A stretch of 64,000 bases of DNA, taken from Nocardiopsis ansamitocini (lineage in GTDB: Bacteria > Actinomycetota > Actinomycetes > Streptosporangiales > Streptosporangiaceae). This document shows positions 62,278-64,000 of this stretch, piece by piece; within the stretch, counting starts at the first letter, position 1; each line of letters begins with the position of its first letter. The translations under genes were made by a program, and so were the position numbers. Below the pieces are notes generated by a model, which worked only from the letters and a program-made list of their open reading frames with translations, did no database searches and was not told where the DNA came from. The stretch spans positions 1,043,299 through 1,107,298 of the forward strand of contig NZ_BSQG01000001.1 in NCBI RefSeq assembly GCF_030268225.1. The letters are read 5' to 3'.

Positions 62278-62691
62278 GTGTCCCGATCCATCAGCCGCGC
62301 ACGACGCGGCCCCGCCGGCGCCGCAGCCCAGATCGCGATGGCGATGGCGATGGCGATCTGGGCTGCGGCGCTCGGACCGGCCATGGCCGACAACCGGGCC
62401 GAGACGACCGCCGACGCGCGTGGCCGGACCGCCGTCAGCGCGGTGGATCCGGCTGCCGACGGCGAAACGGACCGGCCGACCGGAACCGGGACACGAGCGG
62501 GGCATCCGGTTTTCTCCGGGAAACCCCCAGGCGCTACTTCCGCCCCACGGTCAACGGTGCGATCGGCGGCCTCTCCGCGGTCGGTCGCCGGGACCTGGTT
62601 GGGGACGGTGCTGGCCGCCGGGGCGGGACTGCTGGTCCTGGGTGCAGCAGTGATGCTGCTGACCCGTGGCGGCGGCCGGGACGAAGAGTAG
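62278..62691 (+). CDS. Small secreted or membrane-anchored protein with C-terminal helix, function unknown
   Basis: A 137-residue protein from a GTG at 62278 (GTGAGG upstream). It begins with a signal peptide-like segment (AAQIAMAMAMAIWAAALGPA, cleavage likely after AMA). An Arg/Ala/Thr/Pro-rich hydrophilic middle follows, then a C-terminal transmembrane helix (TWLGTVLAAGAGLLVLGAAV) with a short basic-acidic tail. The topology resembles actinobacterial cell-wall or membrane-anchored spacers, though no LPXTG motif is present. The signal-peptide codons form a perfect 18-bp inverted repeat. Family not recognised. Confidence 0.6.
   Translation: MSRSISRARRGPAGAAAQIAMAMAMAIWAAALGPAMADNRAETTADARGRTAVSAVDPAADGETDRPTGTGTRAGHPVFSGKPPGATSAPRSTVRSAASPRSVAGTWLGTVLAAGAGLLVLGAAVMLLTRGGGRDEE
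62319..62370 (+). repeat. Perfect 18-bp inverted repeat inside the signal-peptide coding region
   Basis: CGCCGCAGCCCAGATCGC (62319-62336) and its exact reverse complement (62353-62370) flank a 16-base centre made of GATGGC-type repeats. In mRNA this gives a very stable hairpin about 40 bases after the start codon, encoding the palindromic peptide core AQIAMAMAMAIWA. Confidence 0.9.
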
Positions 62692-63303
62692 TCCGGGCCG
62701 ACACACTTCCCTTGCCCCGAGGAGCGGCGGGATGCCTGATCACCCCCGGAACAAAAACGTTTTTATTCAACTAATTGGATAACGCTTGGGCAACGATGCG
62801 AATTTCCCAGGAGTTCTCCGGAAGGCGGCACGGAACCGCCGCCGAGCACAGAAACAACGGTCGCCCATCCCCCGGAGCAGGGCCCTCTCTTATGCGGCAC
62901 TTACGGACACGAGGACTGGGCCCGATGGCCGAAACCCCTGAACTGACAGTCGCTCCGCGGCAGCGGAGCATGACGAAGAGCAGGTCATTGGGACAGCCAT
63001 CATCATAATCGACTAATTTCGGCACTACCCGGGCGATACCTATTGGAAGGACCGATCAGGCTCGCTAGTATCTGGCGGTGCGGTGATCAACCCCCCGTCG
63101 ACCCGGCATCGATCAGGTCTCGACGAGCGATTCCAACGTTCGACCATGAGCGATCCGCTTTTGCTCCCCATCCGACCGGACCCCGTATCGAGGTCTCGGC
63201 CAAGGCCCGACCCACCCTCGCGGGGCTGTTCGCCCGCCCCTTGACGGCTGTCACCCAACCGCTGGCGAACGGCATCCGGTTCCTACCTTCATCGGGACAC
63301 AAC
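62692..63303. other. 612-base stretch with an AT-rich patch before the thioester-domain gene
   Basis: No supported gene was found. At 62754-62765 there is a perfect AAAAACGTTTTT palindrome inside an unusually AT-rich patch (about 62750-62780), possibly a terminator or promoter. A TTGACG element at 63241 could be a -35 box, but no partner was found. A possible 27-residue frame beginning MAETPELTVAPRQRS is not supported by codon use. Confidence 0.4.
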
Positions 63304-64000
63304 TTGACCATTACTGCTCCTCCCGCATCCCCCAAGGCCGGCAAGGGCGTCAAGCGCACGCTGACCTCCCTGGCCGCGACCACGGCCGCCGGCCTGCTGG
63401 TCCTGGGCTTCGCCGGCCCGGCATCGGCCGAGCCCGAGGTCCTCAACGGCGGCGCCAAGGGCACCTACGTCGGCAACTGGTTCAGCGGCCCCACCGTGCA
63501 CACCAGCGGCGGCAGCTTCGGCACCAGCCTCTTCAAGCTGAAGCTCGAAGACGGCACCGTCCTGAAGACGTACTGCATCGACTCCAAGACCAGCATCCTG
63601 GACAAGGCCAACTACACCGAAGACTCCTGGGCCAACTACCCGGGCAAGGGCAACTTCAACACCCAGCCCGCCAAGGTGCACTGGATCCTGCAGAACTCCT
63701 ACCCCACCGTCGACGTCGCGGCGCTCGGCGCGGCATCCGGTGCCGAGGGGCTCAACGAGAAGCAGGCCATGGCCGGCACCCAGGCCGCCATCTGGCACTT
63801 CAGCAACGGCGTTGAGCTCAAGGAGAGCGGCAACAAGAAGAACAACGCCAACGTCGTCAAGGTCTACGAGTACCTGCTGGCCAACGCCGAGGACCTCCCG
63901 CAGACCGCCGAGCCGGACGCCTCCCTTGCGTTCACCCCGCACGAGGCCTCGGGCGAGGCCGGCAAGGCCATCGGCGAGTTCACCGTCGAGACCAGCGCCA
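63304..64000 (+). CDS. Thioester-domain surface protein (N-terminal part; runs off the right edge)
   Basis: About 232 residues from a TTG at 63304. A signal peptide (ending LGFAGPASAEP) precedes a thioester domain. The Cys of TYCIDSKT and the Gln of TQAAIWHFSNG are the residues that form the internal thioester in adhesins of Gram-positive bacteria. Spacing and surrounding motifs (KGTYVGNWFSGPTV, TQPAKVHWILQNSYPTV) fit actinobacterial TQxA-type proteins. The rest probably has immunoglobulin-like repeats and a wall anchor; that part is outside the window. Start uncertain, no clear ribosome-binding site. Confidence 0.84.
   Translation, partial: MTITAPPASPKAGKGVKRTLTSLAATTAAGLLVLGFAGPASAEPEVLNGGAKGTYVGNWFSGPTVHTSGGSFGTSLFKLKLEDGTVLKTYCIDSKTSILDKANYTEDSWANYPGKGNFNTQPAKVHWILQNSYPTVDVAALGAASGAEGLNEKQAMAGTQAAIWHFSNGVELKESGNKKNNANVVKVYEYLLANAEDLPQTAEPDASLAFTPHEASGEAGKAIGEFTVETSA

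Noticed and set aside
62775-63008. Small frame starting MDNAWATMRISQEF before the thioester-domain gene
   Set aside because: No ribosome-binding site, no family motif, and an overlapping minus-strand frame of equal length; composition does not support coding.

Overview
The window comes from a high-GC, thermophilic, cellulose-degrading actinobacterium, most likely Thermobifida (T. fusca or a very close relative). Three things support this. The gene at 41341-43140 is a family-6 exocellulase with the CBM2, (Pro-Gly-Glu)n linker and GH6 layout of T. fusca Cel6B. Two CelR-type boxes (TGGGAGCGCTCCCA) lie upstream of it. The housekeeping gene order (smc / acyP-mutM-rnc-rpmF / coaD-rsmD-recG-rpmB / thiL / ddl-gpsA-plsC-cofC-hup-leuDC-ndgR / gltX / ilvE-leuB-serA-ilvCNB / gatB) is the order common in Actinobacteria. 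Almost all of the window is ordinary chromosome; most genes lie on the minus strand.

Layout. 1-3,020: the end of ftsY and a B12-riboswitch-led btuF-btuC pair that separates ftsY from smc. 3,093-15,127: smc, a small coiled-coil protein, acylphosphatase, Fpg, RNase III, L32, DUF177, CoaD, RsmD, RecG and L28. 15,323-19,577: a membrane-anchored CBM2 protein, ThiL, a stand-alone RAM-domain protein, and DUF3515, DUF3105 and DUF305 proteins. 19,824-25,814: the cydABDC operon for cytochrome bd oxidase. 25,984-32,274: EI24 protein, Ddl, a trans-sulfuration enzyme, GpsA, PlsC, CofC/FbiD and HU. 32,352-35,504: leuD-leuC divergent from an IclR/NdgR regulator. 35,548-40,825: a PQQ-type sugar dehydrogenase lipoprotein, two identical tRNA-Glu genes and a tRNA-Gln, each tRNA-Glu with its own terminator, GltX, a gene-poor A-rich stretch of about 1.2 kb, and a FAH-family hydrolase. 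41,008-45,188: cel6B with promoter and CelR boxes, an ABM-domain protein, a DUF3152 zinc-protease-like protein and a Tat-type Rieske lipoprotein. 45,270-56,820: branched-chain amino-acid and serine genes (cimA, ilvE, leuB, serA, ilvC, ilvN, ilvB). 57,181-64,000: a membrane PAS-GGDEF-EAL protein, GatB, a small secreted or membrane protein with a large internal hairpin, and the start of a thioester-domain surface protein.

How the genes work together. The strongest regulatory theme is branched-chain amino acids. Four 17-bp sites of the form GTCTC-N7-GAGAC (or a degenerate form) lie upstream of leuCD/ndgR, cimA, leuB and ilvBNC. The adjacent IclR-type regulator (34,770-35,504) is the obvious candidate binder. 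In addition, cimA and ilvB each have a short leader peptide rich in Ile or in Leu/Ile/Val, followed by a terminator hairpin with a U-run, which is the classic attenuation layout. The cimA leader reads Ile-Ile-Ile-Val. Because cimA looks like a citramalate synthase, this suggests that isoleucine is made by the citramalate route and is sensed directly.

Limits: everything here was read by eye. Family names rest on recognised motifs and known gene order; no search was run.
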